From NCBI GenBank assembly GCA_030710605.1, contig CP092880.1, forward strand, positions 12,193,639-12,257,638: 64,000 nucleotides of DNA, written 5' to 3'. Positions 9,841 to 21,449 of the stretch are shown piece after piece. Position 1 is the first letter of the stretch. Each line of letters starts with the position of its first letter. Made by a program: the position numbers and the translations under genes. The notes under the pieces were generated by a model that saw only the letters and a list, made by a program, of their open reading frames with translations, had not been told where the DNA came from and searched no databases. Source of the stretch: Cordylochernes scorpioides. Its lineage: Eukaryota > Arthropoda > Arachnida > Pseudoscorpiones > Chernetidae.

Positions 9841-10579
9841 TTAATCTATAATACTTTTACCTTGTAGTTAATTAAATAATAATTATCGTTGAGCGCTGTG
9901 TGTAATCAAATTGGAATACAACAATTATTCCATAATATAGGACTTTCGATTAAATCAAGAAAGTATATTTAGCCAATATATTGATTAACATTTAACGATT
10001 AGATTATATTTAATTCGACAGTTGTTGCAAGTCATCAGCAACTTTCAGTTGTACGTTCGGTAAATGTATTTTCCTAATACTAACCATACTGTTGTTAATG
10101 TTACGAGATATTTGATGTAAAAACTTGGAAATACTTCCCCAAAATATATAAGAGATTTTTAAAGGAAAGAAACAAAGTGAAAAAAAATATTCGTCTTGTA
10201 TCACATGAATGAAAATATCTTCCGTTGAATGTAAGATAGTTCTAAACCTAAATTTATTCAAAATAAATTATATGATAAATGGAGAGTGCTATGAGACAAT
10301 ATTATCTCTTTTGAGAAAGTTTACTTAGGATATACTAGTATCTCAGGGATTTATTGTTACATTTATAAAATACTTTTTTTTTAATATCAGAGATTCAAAT
10401 TTTCGTCTTACTTCAACAGGATTGATAGAGTGTAAATATATCTCAATTAGCGGCTGGTGGAGTTATTGAGCAATCCTTCTATAGAATGACGTCAAAGCTC
10501 CAATATTGATAAATATGTACAATTCCTGGATGATATTTGAGAATTATTATAATACATTAGGGATTAACGCTTTGATAAA

Positions 10580-10860
10580 ACCTTTTGTGTTGTGTTTGTT
10601 TATGTGTGGTTTATGTGTTTTGTGTGTATTGGGTGTGGTATATGTTAAGGTGTTTTACGTGTTTTGTGTATTATGTTATGTGTTTAATGTATCGTGTTGT
10701 GTGTATTATGTGTTGTATTGTATTTTTATGTTTTATGTGATATGTTGTATGTGATGTGTTGTATTCGTTGTTAATATTGTGTGTTATGTTGTTCTGTATG
10801 CTGTTGTGTGTTGTATTCCTTTCAAAGAAAAATTTCAAAATAAATTTCTTTAAAAATTTC
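10580..10860. repeat. Low-complexity TGTG/TTAT tract (left)
   Basis: G- and T-rich plus strand with almost no C (TGTGTATTGGGTGTGGTATA). The ORFs here (10506-10754, 10671-10862) are low-complexity artefacts. The right twin is 33340-33590. Confidence 0.85.
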
Positions 10861-11000
10861 AAAATATTCAGACATATTTCTCTTAGACGAATATCCTCAT
10901 ACTTATTTTAAGTTTTAATTAATCCAATTACACATTATCAAAGAAGTTAAATTTACTCATATATATAACACAGACATAGTGCAACAGTTTCCCAAGGACA

Positions 11001-11158
11001 CTACAACTCACTGGAGGGGCCCCGTGCCCCTAGAACGGCCTGGGCGAGGGCGGTGGCGAAGTTGCCCCCATCAGCGTAGAAGGATCCGTCGGTGGAACTG
11101 ACCACACTGGACCTGGGACTGGAACTGTTGTCCGTGCTGGGGCAGGACGTCAGGGGAG
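11001..11158 (-). CDS. robo: Robo receptor exon with SSTDGSF/AQAV block (left copy)
   Basis: Mirror of 33002-33159 with the same phase-1 acceptor, the same donor-like GTGAGT after the serine codon and the same readthrough TAG. It encodes RSSVVSSTDGSFYADGG and ALAQAVLGARG. It is the last Robo exon I can recognise in this arm. Confidence 0.8.
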
Positions 11159-11159
11159 C

Positions 11160-12285
11160 TGGACCACACCCCGGGTTGACAATCCTGGTGATAAAGTTGG
11201 ACTTTTCAATTAAAAACACCAACAAGATCAAAACACACAAACACAAAGCTTTATTAAGACCACCGGTATTATACAGATTCACCACAGGAAGAAAGGAATC
11301 ATAGATGGAGTTTCTGTTACAAGAACAAAATACTTTTATTTAACCATTTCGACGTACTTAGACTTATCCTGTAACTCAATAAAGAAATAAAAAAACAACA
11401 GTATCATGTGGTAAATGTAAAATAAGATTATAGTCATATATTTCATATTAACGCTATTCTCAGGCGAGAATATATGACAGAATGACGAAAAGTGGAAAAA
11501 TAAACCCACCTTGAAAATCAAAAAAGTCAGAAAAAAGCTTCCTCAAGAACAAGATCCTAAATGATAAGAGAATCCGGATCTAAAGACACTAATGTAAAAT
11601 ATAATTGCAAATGAACCCTTGTATATAACCATTCCCAACACCTTACTGTAAATATGATGATCTAGGTTGTGCTCATTTTGAGCGGAAACTGATAAATTTA
11701 TTTTGGAACTGGAACTGAATCTCAGCTTTGAAACTGAACTGTAGCAGAGGTAGCACAAAGATCGACTCAGACAATGAACCTGAGAAAGTTTATAAATCTC
11801 TGAATTTTTACGTTAATAGGTATAGGTAACTGACAATTTTGTCTTCCCTCTGAATTTATATCAATGTAGAATACTAAAGAACTCTATCTTGAACTTCACC
11901 CCTTCATAGTTCACATTTTAAGTAACACTCTTTCTTCCAATCAATATTTTGACCGGAATTTGAAGGAAAAATGCCAAGAGTATCCTTTGTTGTTACCGTA
12001 TTAGGGTGTAATGTATCGTGAATCAGGTGTAGAATGAGGATTACTGAAACATAGAGGTACATTTGTGTGTTTATCAAAAATAAAATCATTTTACGATATT
12101 TTCAAATTTGAAACAAAGGCCATCATTTCACTTAATTCCATTGCCTAGATAAAAACTGCCTTCAAAGATCAACTACTCAGGTGGAATAAGCAAAAAATAT
12201 AAAATCATAAGATTCCTAAAAATTATTATCACAAGGTATAATTATACAAGGTCATGGGGACTGAATTCATAGATCAGATTTACCA
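11160..12285. other. Robo intron sequence, no gene seen
   Basis: Between the last two recognised Robo exons (left). Frames 11336-11521, 11543-11758 and 11904-12089 are short and only partly conserved in the right arm (32166-32990). Confidence 0.6.
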
Positions 12286-12289
12286 TCTT

Positions 12290-12513
12290 GAAAGGGTTGG
12301 AATATACAATATTTTGTTGAAAGGAATAAAATTTGACAACTGAAGATGAAAAGCACTGCAAACCTTTATCAATACCGTAAATTCCATCCCGAAGATGACT
12401 GGTGTAAGTGCTTCGATAATTGGTTTTTACGGATGAAATCTTACATAGGTGCTAAAGGTGAATACTTTGAGAAACTCTGAAAAATTGAAAGTTGCAGCTT
12501 TAATAAAAATAAG
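12290..12513 (+). pseudogene. Decayed Tc1/mariner transposase C-terminus (left)
   Basis: A near-continuous frame reads IPEDDWCKCFDNWFLRMKS, then GAKGEYFEKL (I before GAKGEYF), matching the W..R...C....G.YFE signature at the end of mariner-type transposases. Present in both arms (31638-31880 minus). Older and of a different lineage from the mariners at 14326 and 35875. Confidence 0.65.
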
Positions 12514-12529
12514 TGATTGGAAAAACTTT

Positions 12530-13440
12530 TAGAGTGACTCTTGTAGGTCCAGTCTTGAGGCTCTCATACATTCCTAGAAGTGGTCTGGTGAGGTTTATTT
12601 TGGTTCTGCAAATGGTGCATTGTGTGAAGAGTCTTGAATACAGATTACATCCACTTTGTCAGTCAGCAGTAGGATTTTAGTGAACTTCTGTCTTCTACCA
12701 AGTGTGGAGATGCCATTTGAACTACATTGAAGAATCATTTACTTAACATCTACTTATCAAGAAACCTGTCTCCAGAGATTAGTTAAGATTTCGTTAATAT
12801 ATTGAATAGAACCAGTGAATCAGTTTAGTGAATTCATTCAATGGTTATTCCGGTTATGAAGCATGGTGTCTGCTGGGGATGAGTTGATGGTGTCTGCTGG
12901 GGATGAGTAGAGCTCATCAATGGATGAGTCAATACAGTCAATAATATGTTTTGGGGTTGAGAATTGCACTTAGTACATAGTGGGAAAACCTTGCAACCAT
13001 TCTGGAAAGTCATTGTCTATAGATGACCAGACTTATGTCTGGAAATCAAAGACTGTTGTTCTCTTGGGAGGACAGCACCGGTTCTTTTCCCTCCTGCTCT
13101 GTACCAGTCATGTGCAGCATTAGAATTCCATTCCTGCAGGCATTGGGTTTTGATGGTACGGAGGAGGTCTCTTTCAAAAATAATTATAAATTAAGGAAGT
13201 AATGTCAAAGACCCAAACGGCTGGCGATCGGCTATGCCCCCTAAGATGGCGGCTAATGTTTACAAACTTCCCGCCTAGCGCCACCTATCGGGACTTAGGT
13301 ACATAACATTCGCCAAGCTGCCGATGTATTATTTACAGTTATACGCTATGTACATTTTTGTTTATGACAATATATACAACATTCATTCAATGCTATACAT
13401 ATCTATTCTTCAATGGCTATCGGTGATAGAAGAGATGTTT
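12530..13440. other. Robo intron sequence with a small GC patch
   Basis: Contains a 26-bp direct repeat (GGTGTCTGCTGGGGATGAGT, 12870-12907) and a patch at 13230-13275 with AAGATGGCGGC, a YY1-like site with a 10-codon ATG frame. No gene recognised. The mirror is 30715-31630. Confidence 0.5.
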
Positions 13441-13442
13441 AC

Positions 13443-13665
13443 CGTGATGACTAGCTGGACAGTCCCCTCCAGTAGAGGACGGGGGTGAGGTGGCGTACCG
13501 CAGCAGGCCCTCGGTGTCTGAGGAGTCGCCCCCGGAGTCCAGGGGGAGGTAGGGCCCCACGGTGAGAGGGGGCACTACTTGGGCGGTGAGCTGGCCGCAC
13601 CGGTGTCCACGGTCGGACATGAAGGTGGAGCGGCAGATACTACCGTGGGGGGAGCACTGGCTGGC
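13443..13665 (-). CDS. robo: Robo receptor cytoplasmic exon, GC-rich (left copy)
   Basis: Mirror of 30489-30711, 223 bp, GTAAAC donor. It differs from the right copy by at least one residue (TAQVV against TTQVV) while the flanking introns differ more, consistent with coding constraint. GC content is well above the surrounding AT-rich introns. Confidence 0.75.
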
Positions 13666-14007
13666 CTGGAACATCAATATACGTCTAAACCTCTTTAAAA
13701 CGACCATCCACCTGAGAGCGAGATTTTATAAAATAAAACTAAAAACGACTTGAATTAACCCAATCTCCCATGAGAGACTACCACAAAGAGATACCAACAT
13801 TTATCTACGTTTTCTAATGGTCGTTAACTGGAGGTTTTAGTTGATCTTTTTCCTTATATTGGAGAAATAAAGAACCAATTCAAACCAATCTAGCAAAGAA
13901 GCGCTATATCAGATTGATCCGAGTATTTAATTTGCACATTTCAGCGAGTTCATCTAGAACTTTCTTTAAACACTTTGTGTGTAAAGAAAGTTCTGTATTG
14001 TTTCTAT

Positions 14008-14319
14008 TGTGACGGTGTTTTGACCCGCCGCCAATTTTGAACGGCCTTTCAACCACCATCACCACCTCTGCCGGCGGTGACGCCAAGTCGGCGCGCATGC
14101 GCGGCGGCGGTGACGTGACAAGCATGGGCGAGGGTACGTTCGTAATTGACGGCCACCACGAGCAGACATTCATTCTCATCCATCCATTTGAATCAAACAT
14201 TTTTCAACTCCTTTATATTCAATTTGTAACATTTTATTTATATTTTATCCTTAATAAATTAAAATACCACGAAAATGAATAATTGAATCATTTCTTCAAA
14301 ACCAGACGAACCACCTCAC
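14008..14319. mobile_element. GC-rich insertion of about 312 bp, left arm only
   Basis: Absent in the right arm near 30140. Probable TAT duplication (14005-14007 and 14320-14322). The ends TGTGACGGTG and GGTTC...CACCTCAC give only an imperfect inverted repeat. It contains the palindrome GCGCATGCGC (14093-14102), the NRF1/Ewg-type site, and TGACGTGAC. The mariner at 14326 inserted right next to it. The two overlapping frames (13904-14200 minus, 14037-14282 plus) show no family resemblance. Confidence 0.6.
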
Positions 14320-14325
14320 TATATA

Positions 14326-15573
14326 CCAGGTCTATTAGTATGAAACGCGAAAATGGCTGTCAGAGGGCGCTGTGCAACTTTATTTGAGCCGACGGTGGCG
14401 CTGTTGAAGGCATTTGGTTTTTTGACTCACGTGGCATCAGCATGCGTGGAGTTTTAGAAAAATTCAAATCGTGGAGCCCGTGGAAAATGGTGATTTCCGA
14501 GCCAAAAAGTGCCCATTTGCGGGAAGTTTTGTTGTTCGCCTTCAACTGGAAGAAAAGTGCCACTGAAGCCCACCGAATGCTCGAGGAAGTTCACGGCGAC
14601 CACGCTCTGAGCAAATCACAGTGTTACAGGTGGTTTAAAAAATTCCAAAGTGGCGATTTCGAACTTGATAATGAACCACGTGGTAAACCGCAACAAAAGT
14701 TCGAGGACGCTGAACTGCAAGCTTTGTTGGATGACGACAGTACCCAAACGCAGGAGAAACTCGCGAAACAGCTCCAGGTGTCTCAAGGTTCTGTTTCCCA
14801 AAAGCTTTCTAGATAGGTCCCCCACGAGTTGAGCGAAAGGCAGCAAGAACGGCGTCTGGTAACCTGCTAAGGGCTGCTCGCCAGGCATGAAAATAAGTCA
14901 TTTTTGCACCGAATCGTAACTTCTGATGAGAAATCGATCCACTTCAGCAATCCTATGCGCCAAAAGTCGTGGGGCCTGCTCGGCCAATTTCCAAAACGGA
15001 AGCCTAGGCCCAATCGCTTAGGAAAAAAGGCAATGCTTTGCGTATGGTGGGACCAGATCGGCGTAGTTTATTTCAAGCTCCTGAAACCTGGCGAAACGGT
15101 CAATACTAGCCGCTACGAACAACAAATGCACAGTTTGAGAGAGGCATTGAATGAAAAAAGACCGGAATTGCGTGAAAAGCACAACAAGCTGATACTGCAG
15201 CATGACAACGCTCCAGCCCACAACGCTACAGTGGTCAAAAACACCATAAAAGACTTGGGCTGGGAACTCTTACCCCACCCGCCGTACTCACCAGACTTAG
15301 CGCCGTCGGACTACCACCTTTTCACAACTTTAGGACACGACCTAAAAAACCAGGAATTTTCGAACTCAGACATACTCCGAAAATGGCTTGTTGACTGGTT
15401 CGACTCAAAAGGAATAGAATTTTTCTGACAAGGAATTCGAAAATTGCCTGAAAGGTGGTCCGAGTGTATAGCTAATCAGGGCAATTACTTTGAATAAAAA
15501 ATATTTTGTTGTATGGAATTGGTGAACCTTTGAATTCACTGAAAATTTTCGCGTTTCATACTAATAGACCTGG
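14326..15573 (+). mobile_element. mariner transposon, left arm only
   Basis: 1248 bp with perfect terminal inverted repeats of about 29 bp (starting CCAGGTCTATTAG, ending CTAATAGACCTGG) and a TA duplication on both sides. It is absent at the homologous right-arm site near 30130. It carries a broken D,D34D transposase. Confidence 0.95.
14487..15428 (+). pseudogene. mariner transposase, disrupted (left)
   Basis: The N-terminal DNA-binding half (14487-14813) starts MVISEPKSAHLREVLLFAF and continues GDHALSKSQCYRWFKKF. The catalytic half (14904-15428) has TSDEK, then LQHDNAPAHNA and LAPSDYHLF; the last two aspartates are 34 residues apart, the mariner D,D34D signature. Damage: a deletion of about 24 bp around the QGSVS segment, a TAG where the right copy has TGG, and further stops or shifts between 14816 and 14904. 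Not functional as read. Confidence 0.9.
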
Positions 15574-15575
15574 TA

Positions 15576-16690
15576 ATAACCATACGCCTTTTATCGACCA
15601 TCTATGACAAGTTGTTGTTTTTTGTGTAAAGATTACACTAATTCAATGAGTTCATGATCTCATGGAATGGAGTATAGGGGTGCAGCTTTCGTTGATCATG
15701 GTACCATGATACAGGCACACTTTGGTGAAAGTCTGACTTTGCCTATCTATGACAAGTAACAGACTCAAGTAACACAATGACACAACACCACCTTTGGAAA
15801 ATTAAGGTGAAAATTCTGACAAAGCTTTGTCATCGACCTGAATCTGACAGTTTGCATACACACACACACACACACACACACACATAAGCCTTTTTATTGG
15901 GGCATCCAGCCCTATACATGATTCCCCTCTAAGGGATTTAGGAAAGGAAGATATTTCAAAAGTAAAAAACTACAATACAAGAAGTAATAAGGGAAGAGAG
16001 AAGAAAGAAAAACCAAACAAAAATAAATATAACCATATATATAAAAAAATAAACATACAGAGCAAAAGGAACCGTACATGATTAAATATTTAAATTAAAG
16101 TACCAATGTTTAGAATATATCAAGGTTAAGATATCATTGAGAGGGCTAGTGTGGAATCAAACAGTTTGCATATACAGGCTCGTTACTTTTGGGATAAACC
16201 CTGTGGATGATCAATATATAGTGTATAGTTCTTGAGTCTATTAGGACGTAGGAAGCCACGTTTCTTTTTACGAAGACTATACTTTTCTTAGACAATTAAA
16301 TATATTTTATTGACCATCTTAGTTAATTGTTACAAAAATTAATTAGAAATTAAACAAAACTAGATGTGATTATTTACAATTTAGTTATTAAATATAAAAA
16401 CTGTTCTCAGGAAGGAAGTCTCCTCCATCTTGACCTCCTCCAGACAAGGACAAGATCTCTCAGTTCAATGTTGAGATTATACTTATAGCGACACGTCTAT
16501 GGATGGCCAAGACATCATCATCTAGGCCATGCCCGAAGACCCAGCCCTGCAGGTCAGGGGACCGCCCCATTATGGTAAATGCCTCCCGGATCAGAGGCCT
16601 GACGCAGAAGCCTTAGATGTGTGTGTGTGGACATTATAAGGAAATTTTACGAGATGATTTAAAGTAAAATGGCATTCGAATGTATGTAGG
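15576..16690. other. Robo intron sequence, no gene seen
   Basis: Between Robo exons. Contains the (CA)n tract and TG-rich bits; ORFs are short and arm-variable. The right-arm mirror is 29018-30120. Confidence 0.6.
15858..15885. repeat. (CA)n microsatellite
   Basis: About 13 CA units. The right-arm site at about 29858 has only a short GTGTGTGTG tract, so the length is arm-specific. Confidence 0.9.
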
Positions 16691-16702
16691 GATGGAACTC
16701 AC

Positions 16703-16893
16703 TGCCTGGGATTTGAGGACCGCCGTGGCGGCTGAGCAGTAAGGGGACGGGGGCTGCTCCGCGGGGGGCGGGGGGATTAGGTCCACCCAGTTCACCACGG
16801 GGTTGGATCTCAGGGACCCCTGGTGTCGTACCAGCTTCCTGCGGATGGGCACTCCGTACTCATCTGCCGCCAACATCAACCTCATCACGCGTT
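16703..16893 (-). CDS. robo: Robo receptor exon with CC2 proline motif (left copy)
   Basis: Mirror of 28827-29017, 191 bp, GTGAGT donor, phase 1 in and phase 0 out. It carries NWVDLIPPPPAEQPP, the Enabled-binding type proline motif. A SINE (16925-17215) ends about 30 bp upstream of the acceptor, with a pyrimidine-rich tract between them on the coding strand. Confidence 0.87.
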
Positions 16894-16924
16894 CTCAGCT
16901 CTCATGTACTATATTGGGGGGTGG

Positions 16925-17215
16925 GTGGAAGGATGGTCTAAACCATTGGTTTTCGACCACTACGACCCGGGATCGAAACCCGCATTGGGCACTTTTTTCT
17001 AATTAAAAAAAAAATGCCCCAATCCCCCCCGATTCTTATAAAAGCCCAACCCCACCATCGAGTGCAAGTAATCAAACAAGGCTCTGGCATATTTGTAAAT
17101 GGAAAAGTCGAACTGATTTTTACATGTGTAGACATGTGGTGCACTTATAGTAAAACACAGTCGTCAACTTCTAACCACCATGATTATCATGGCTTGTATC
17201 ACGTGTACTAGGGAT
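16925..17215 (+). mobile_element. tRNA-derived SINE (left, copy 2)
   Basis: Same body as 5478-5775, B-box region GGGATCGAAACCC. It lies immediately upstream (in the Robo sense) of the CC2 exon 16703-16893. Confidence 0.6.
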
Positions 17216-18010
17216 AATACAAAAATATAGTATATGTATAGTCAATTTAATAGTTACAGCACTCAGGGATATTAAATGATTATACAAGAAATAATATTTT
17301 CGCACGAATTTATCCTCTTTAACTTCCTTCTGGCTTTGCTACGATGGTAAAATATTAAGAGAGGGCTATGAGACTCAAAAAATATATTTTTAAAAGTATT
17401 TAATATTTATTTTATAATTCTGTTTGACATCTATTGATAACACCTATAACACACAATTGAATAAAATAATCAATAAAATTGTTTAAATTGTCAATTGTCT
17501 ATTGATGAAATCTGCAACACTAATTTTGGCAATTTGTTTATTTTTATCTCTACAGACCTTACTGCAATGTTAAAAGTTCTTGAATGAGTGAACTTGGCTC
17601 GTCATTGGTAAACCCTCTTAGCGGTTTTGGCCAAATTTTTGACAGCTTACCGTTATACAAAAGATTTTTGATATCAAGATTATTAGCTTGTTTTTTGAAT
17701 ATGTGAGTATCATGGTATTTTTAATGCAGAATGTCGTAGAAAAAATAATAAAAATAGTTTTAATCACATTTATTTAATTGTGTGTGTTGATTAATATAAT
17801 TAAAGGAAGAAATACCTGACTTAAGACGTTAAGAATAAAGAAAATTATATATTACGTATTTACATATCTACAGAGAGATTTGAGCCGACCAACGGGAAAC
17901 AATAACAATAGATTTATATAGGGAAAACCGCGACTTTTGGCGGTCGACCTTACAGAGTAGTCTGACCTAGGAAATATAATTTTAAAATAAAAAAAAATTA
18001 TACAACATAT
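17216..18010. other. Robo intron sequence, AT-rich
   Basis: No gene. Holds the GAACTTGGCTCGTCATTGGT segment related to repeats at 41575 and 3345. The mirror is 27710-28500. Confidence 0.6.
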
Positions 18011-18015
18011 ATATT

Positions 18016-18189
18016 AGGTTGTCCCAATAGTTCGTGTTTTTCTTATTACTTGGTGAATAATATTATTACGGCCAATACATAATAATACATAATACGATTA
18101 CTTTATACATAAAGACATTATACATAACGACGAATATAAATGGTATTTCAATTTTTTGCAACTACTTACGAACTTTTGGGACACCCTTG
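18016..18189. mobile_element. mariner-type MITE (left)
   Basis: 174 bp with inverted ends AGGTTGTCCCAATAGTTCG and CGAACTTTTGGGACACCCTT, bounded by TA. Such GTCCCAA-AGTTCG ends occur in mariner-like elements. Present in both arms. Confidence 0.75.
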
Positions 18190-18299
18190 TACACTATACT
18201 AACCCTTAAAATTGTTACACTAGGAGTAAATACATATAGGATGCCAATATATATTGGACAAATGTATTATATATTGCATATATACACTTATATATAGCA

Positions 18300-18479
18300 C
18301 TTATACACCTGGGTATTGAGTGATAGTGAGAATGGATGACATGTACAGGTGCAGCTTCAACACGATGCTGCAGTTCATCGACAGTAGTGACTGGAGTGTG
18401 GTGACGAACATGTCGCTCGGTAACCATTGACAAGACGTTTTCTATTGGTGACAGTTCAGGATAAGGTGCTGGCCATGGT
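18300..18479 (-). pseudogene. Tc1-like transposase fragment (left)
   Basis: The frame contains TERHVRHHTPVTTVDEL and VIHSHYHSIPRC, the C-terminal part of a Tc1-like transposase. Relative to the right copy it has a 12-bp deletion. Confidence 0.75.
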
Positions 18480-18857
18480 AGTATTTATCTGTATGTAAGA
18501 AATTCCGTACTCTATCGACAACATGCAGCCAACATGTTGACTACAGACCAGAAAATGCTAGGTTCGAGTCCTTTGTACGTTTTGTAGCATCGTTTTATCG
18601 GTTTTAAGGAGAACATCCGCAACGCACTTTCGGGATTATAAAGACATGACCTTTTTACTGGTGTGTCAGAGTCATAGCAAGAGTATGTACCTCGTAAAAG
18701 ATTTTCAAGGAGGGTTTAGAACTCGGGTACTGGCTGAGAGAAACAGCAGTGTTGATATTATCTCAGAGATCATAACTTCTCTAACGATATGAAAGATTAA
18801 TTGATGTAATTAGGACTATACAGGGGGTATAGGTGTTGATGAAACAACTGAACCTAC

Positions 18858-19007
18858 CCGTGGTGTAACTCCCAGAATCACTGCTGGGGCTCCGCACACG
18901 TTCTTGTTCTTGCAGAAGATGTTGTCTGACACATTCTGGACACACAGCGGGTCGTTTGGTTTGCGACTTCTCTCTCATGACGCCGTTTGAAATACTTAGA
19001 TAGAAGT
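18858..19007 (-). CDS. robo: Robo receptor exon with CPECVRQ block (left copy, intact)
   Basis: A 150-bp exon with acceptor TTTTAG and donor GTAGGT. In phase 1 it is open throughout: FYLSISNGVMREKSQTKRPA, then VCPECVRQHLLQEQERVR, then SPSSDSGSYTT. This intact frame supports both the 50-nt intron upstream and the conclusion that the right copy (26694-26855) is the damaged one. Confidence 0.7.
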
Positions 19008-19333
19008 CTAAAATTATAGAAGAATAAAATAACAAGATGGAGTGATATAAAAATCATGCAGCACTTTATGTTACAATACTGAATCTTTTATTTTACAAAA
19101 GCGCGTGGATCCTACTTGGTGGGCCTTCGATGTACAGACTGCATTACTTTGATGAGGTCAACAGTTCGAAATGCTTATGTAGTTGGCTTTGTCGAAGACT
19201 AAAAAAGGCTTATAGATTCGCTTCTGAGTATATAATCGCATCATTACACTCTATTTGTCCATGTAACTACCTCTCCTTTGTCCATATGTGCCTATAAGAA
19301 TACCTAAGAGTGTGTTGACAATCTTGAACCTAC

Positions 19334-19406
19334 CATCGTGGGGAAAGGTGATATCGCCATGGGCCTCTGATTTCCTGCTGCGGTCCGAGTAGGCCTTGCC
19401 GTAGAC
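19334..19406 (-). CDS. robo: Robo receptor small exon after CC1 (left copy)
   Basis: Mirror of 26295-26367. The 50-nt intron 19407-19456 keeps GT...AG ends and its length in both arms. Reading VYGKAYSDRSRKSEAHG in phase 0, it ends in phase 1 (GAT G) and joins in frame to the exon at 18858-19007. Confidence 0.6.
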
Positions 19407-19456
19407 CTGTACACACATTCCTGGGCTCTGTTGTCAATGGACGGACTTCTTCTTAC

Positions 19457-19577
19457 CGCTCCTCCATCCAGCAGACTGGTGGTGGCGTACGGTCCTGGAG
19501 TCACGGCTGACAGATCCTTCTTGTAGAATATCGACAAGCTCTGGGTGTCTACCTCGGCGTAGTCGGAGGCATTCACG
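19457..19577 (-). CDS. robo: Robo receptor exon with CC0 and CC1 motifs (left copy)
   Basis: Mirror of 26124-26244 with the same acceptor and the GTAAGA donor. It encodes DYAEVDTQ (CC0) and PYATTSLLDGG (CC1). Its upstream partner exon (the equivalent of 25257-25382) is lost in the N gap. The transcription direction is away from the palindrome centre. Confidence 0.88.
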
Positions 19578-20026
19578 CTGCAAATACAACCTCCTTGTTT
19601 AACCACACTATATCTACAATTGTCTCTTTTCTTTAGCGTTAATCTCAAAATGGTAGCAATGAGAATAATGCTTATATTATCACCAGCTATGTGAGGAGAA
19701 CTAACTTTTTTTCTCAGCTGAAGACAGGATACATGATCATTAATGCCTATATCATCCTCGGCTACGATCTGAGCTGTGGACACTGGACAATACTCAGAAA
19801 CTCAGCACCAAAAGAATGGTTCATCGCAGTCCATCACAATAGTTAAGAGGTTTTACCAAGGTACGTAGTTCCCATTGATCTTAGTGTGATCCAAACATAA
19901 GCGATAGCCCTAACGTATGCAACAGTACATTCATGGAATCTTCGAGGAGAGATTTTCCAGTAATATTAACACGCATCTTTTATTATAAATATCGTTTAAT
20001 ATTGATAGATTTTGTTTATAATGATT

Positions 20027-20126
20027 NNNNNNNNNNNNNNNNNNNNNNNNNNNNNNNNNNNNNNNNNNNNNNNNNNNNNNNNNNNNNNNNNNNNNNNNNN
20101 NNNNNNNNNNNNNNNNNNNNNNNNNN
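20027..20126. other. Assembly gap (100 N)
   Basis: Exactly 100 N, the conventional size for a gap of unknown length. The left arm is homologous to the right arm up to the last base before the gap. The sequence after the gap is not homologous to the expected continuation. The left counterpart of the Robo exon at 25257-25382 would fall in the gap. Confidence 0.99.
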
Positions 20127-20439
20127 TCGGTCGGAGGGCCTGGCAGAAAGCCCTGGAGATCCACCTCACAGGTTGGCTCCAGTGTTCTGACTGAATACCT
20201 TTATATGAAATATCTAAATTCTTAATTCAACAGTAAAACGAGTAGATCGTGAGGTGGAATGATTTTGATTTAAAAATTTAAAACCTTCATTTTTTTTTAC
20301 CACAGCGATCTTTGATTAGCTTCAGCATCTTTTGTTGCCTAGCTACTCCACGATGGCTGTACTCGAAAGATCGTGTCTTATTCACAAAAGAAGAAGCCTT
20401 CATCGTCACTATCTACTCTCATTTTACTGGTTTATTCAG

Positions 20440-21430
20440 TGTTAGTTAGCTGATTTTATTGTTATACTTGTCATCTTCTCCTTCATTTTTATATATGTTA
20501 ATCGATTTAGCAATTGTTAGATCTGTTATTTGACTTTTTAATGTTATATTTGTCATCTGATTTCAATGTTAGCTATGTTATCCGAGTTCTTCTATGTTAT
20601 CTGAGTTAGCTGAATTTTAATTAGTACGACATTTCATTGTTGCATCTGATAGCTGACTTCTTCATTGTTAGCTCGATTAGCTGAATTCTTCATTGTTAGA
20701 TATGTTAGCTTATTTATTCATTCTTAGATCTATTATTTGACTCTATTATCATATTTTTGTCATCTTTCTCCATTGTTAGCTATTTTAGATGATTTCTTCG
20801 ATGTTAGCTATGTTAGCTGAATTCTCAATTGTTAGATTTGGTAGCTGATGCATTCATTGTTAGATCTATTACTTTACTCTATTATCATATTTGTCATCTG
20901 CCTCCATTGTTAGCTATTTTAGCTGATTTCTTCGATGTTAGCTATGTTAGCTGAATTCTTCATTGTTAGATTTGGTAGCTGACTATTAATTATTATATTT
21001 TGTAGCTTACATTTCATTGTAAGACCTGGTAAATGACTTTTAATTGTTAGATCTGTTAGCTGACTTCATAATTGTTATATCAGGTAGATGTGAACTTCTA
21101 CATTGTTTTCGTTGAATATCTGAAATCCTAATTATTAAGTCAATAATGATTCATCCATTGTTATTTATTATATACATTTTATATGTTAATTTACTTCTCA
21201 ATTATTAGGTCTACTGACTTCTTTTCATATTGTTATTCTGCTAACTGGCATCATTATATTTTTCGGTTGATTTATCCCATTATTAAAAGTTTTCTTTTTG
21301 TTTTTCTATCAATTACCTTTTAGATGTTCTACCCAATGACTTCTTTGTTTTCCTAAATATTTCATTATTTGTAACTAAACTCTTTATTGTTCTGCCCACT
21401 GACTTTGGTAACTGAACATGGAATATTTTG
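20440..21430. repeat. Degenerate TTAGCTGA minisatellite
   Basis: Repeated GTTAGCTGA, TTCTTCATTGTTAG and TTGACTCTATTATCATATTT with variable spacing (about 45-55 bp), decaying towards 21430. No ORF. Confidence 0.75.
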
Positions 21431-21449
21431 TCAACTAACTTTTCATCGT

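Larger units (their letters stand above)
1..20026. repeat. Left arm of giant inverted repeat
   Basis: Position 1 pairs with 46946 and position 20026 pairs with 25675 in reverse complement. The alignment holds through the Robo exons (11158 with 33002, 13665 with 30489, 16893 with 28827, 19577 with 26124). Differences are scattered substitutions, small indels and whole-element insertions. The arm is cut at its outer end by the window start and at its inner end by the N gap. Inference: either a real inverted duplication or an alternative haplotype contig scaffolded in reverse. Confidence 0.95.

Noticed and set aside
10506..10862. Cysteine- and valine-rich ORF
   Set aside because: Translation of a low-complexity TGTG tract.
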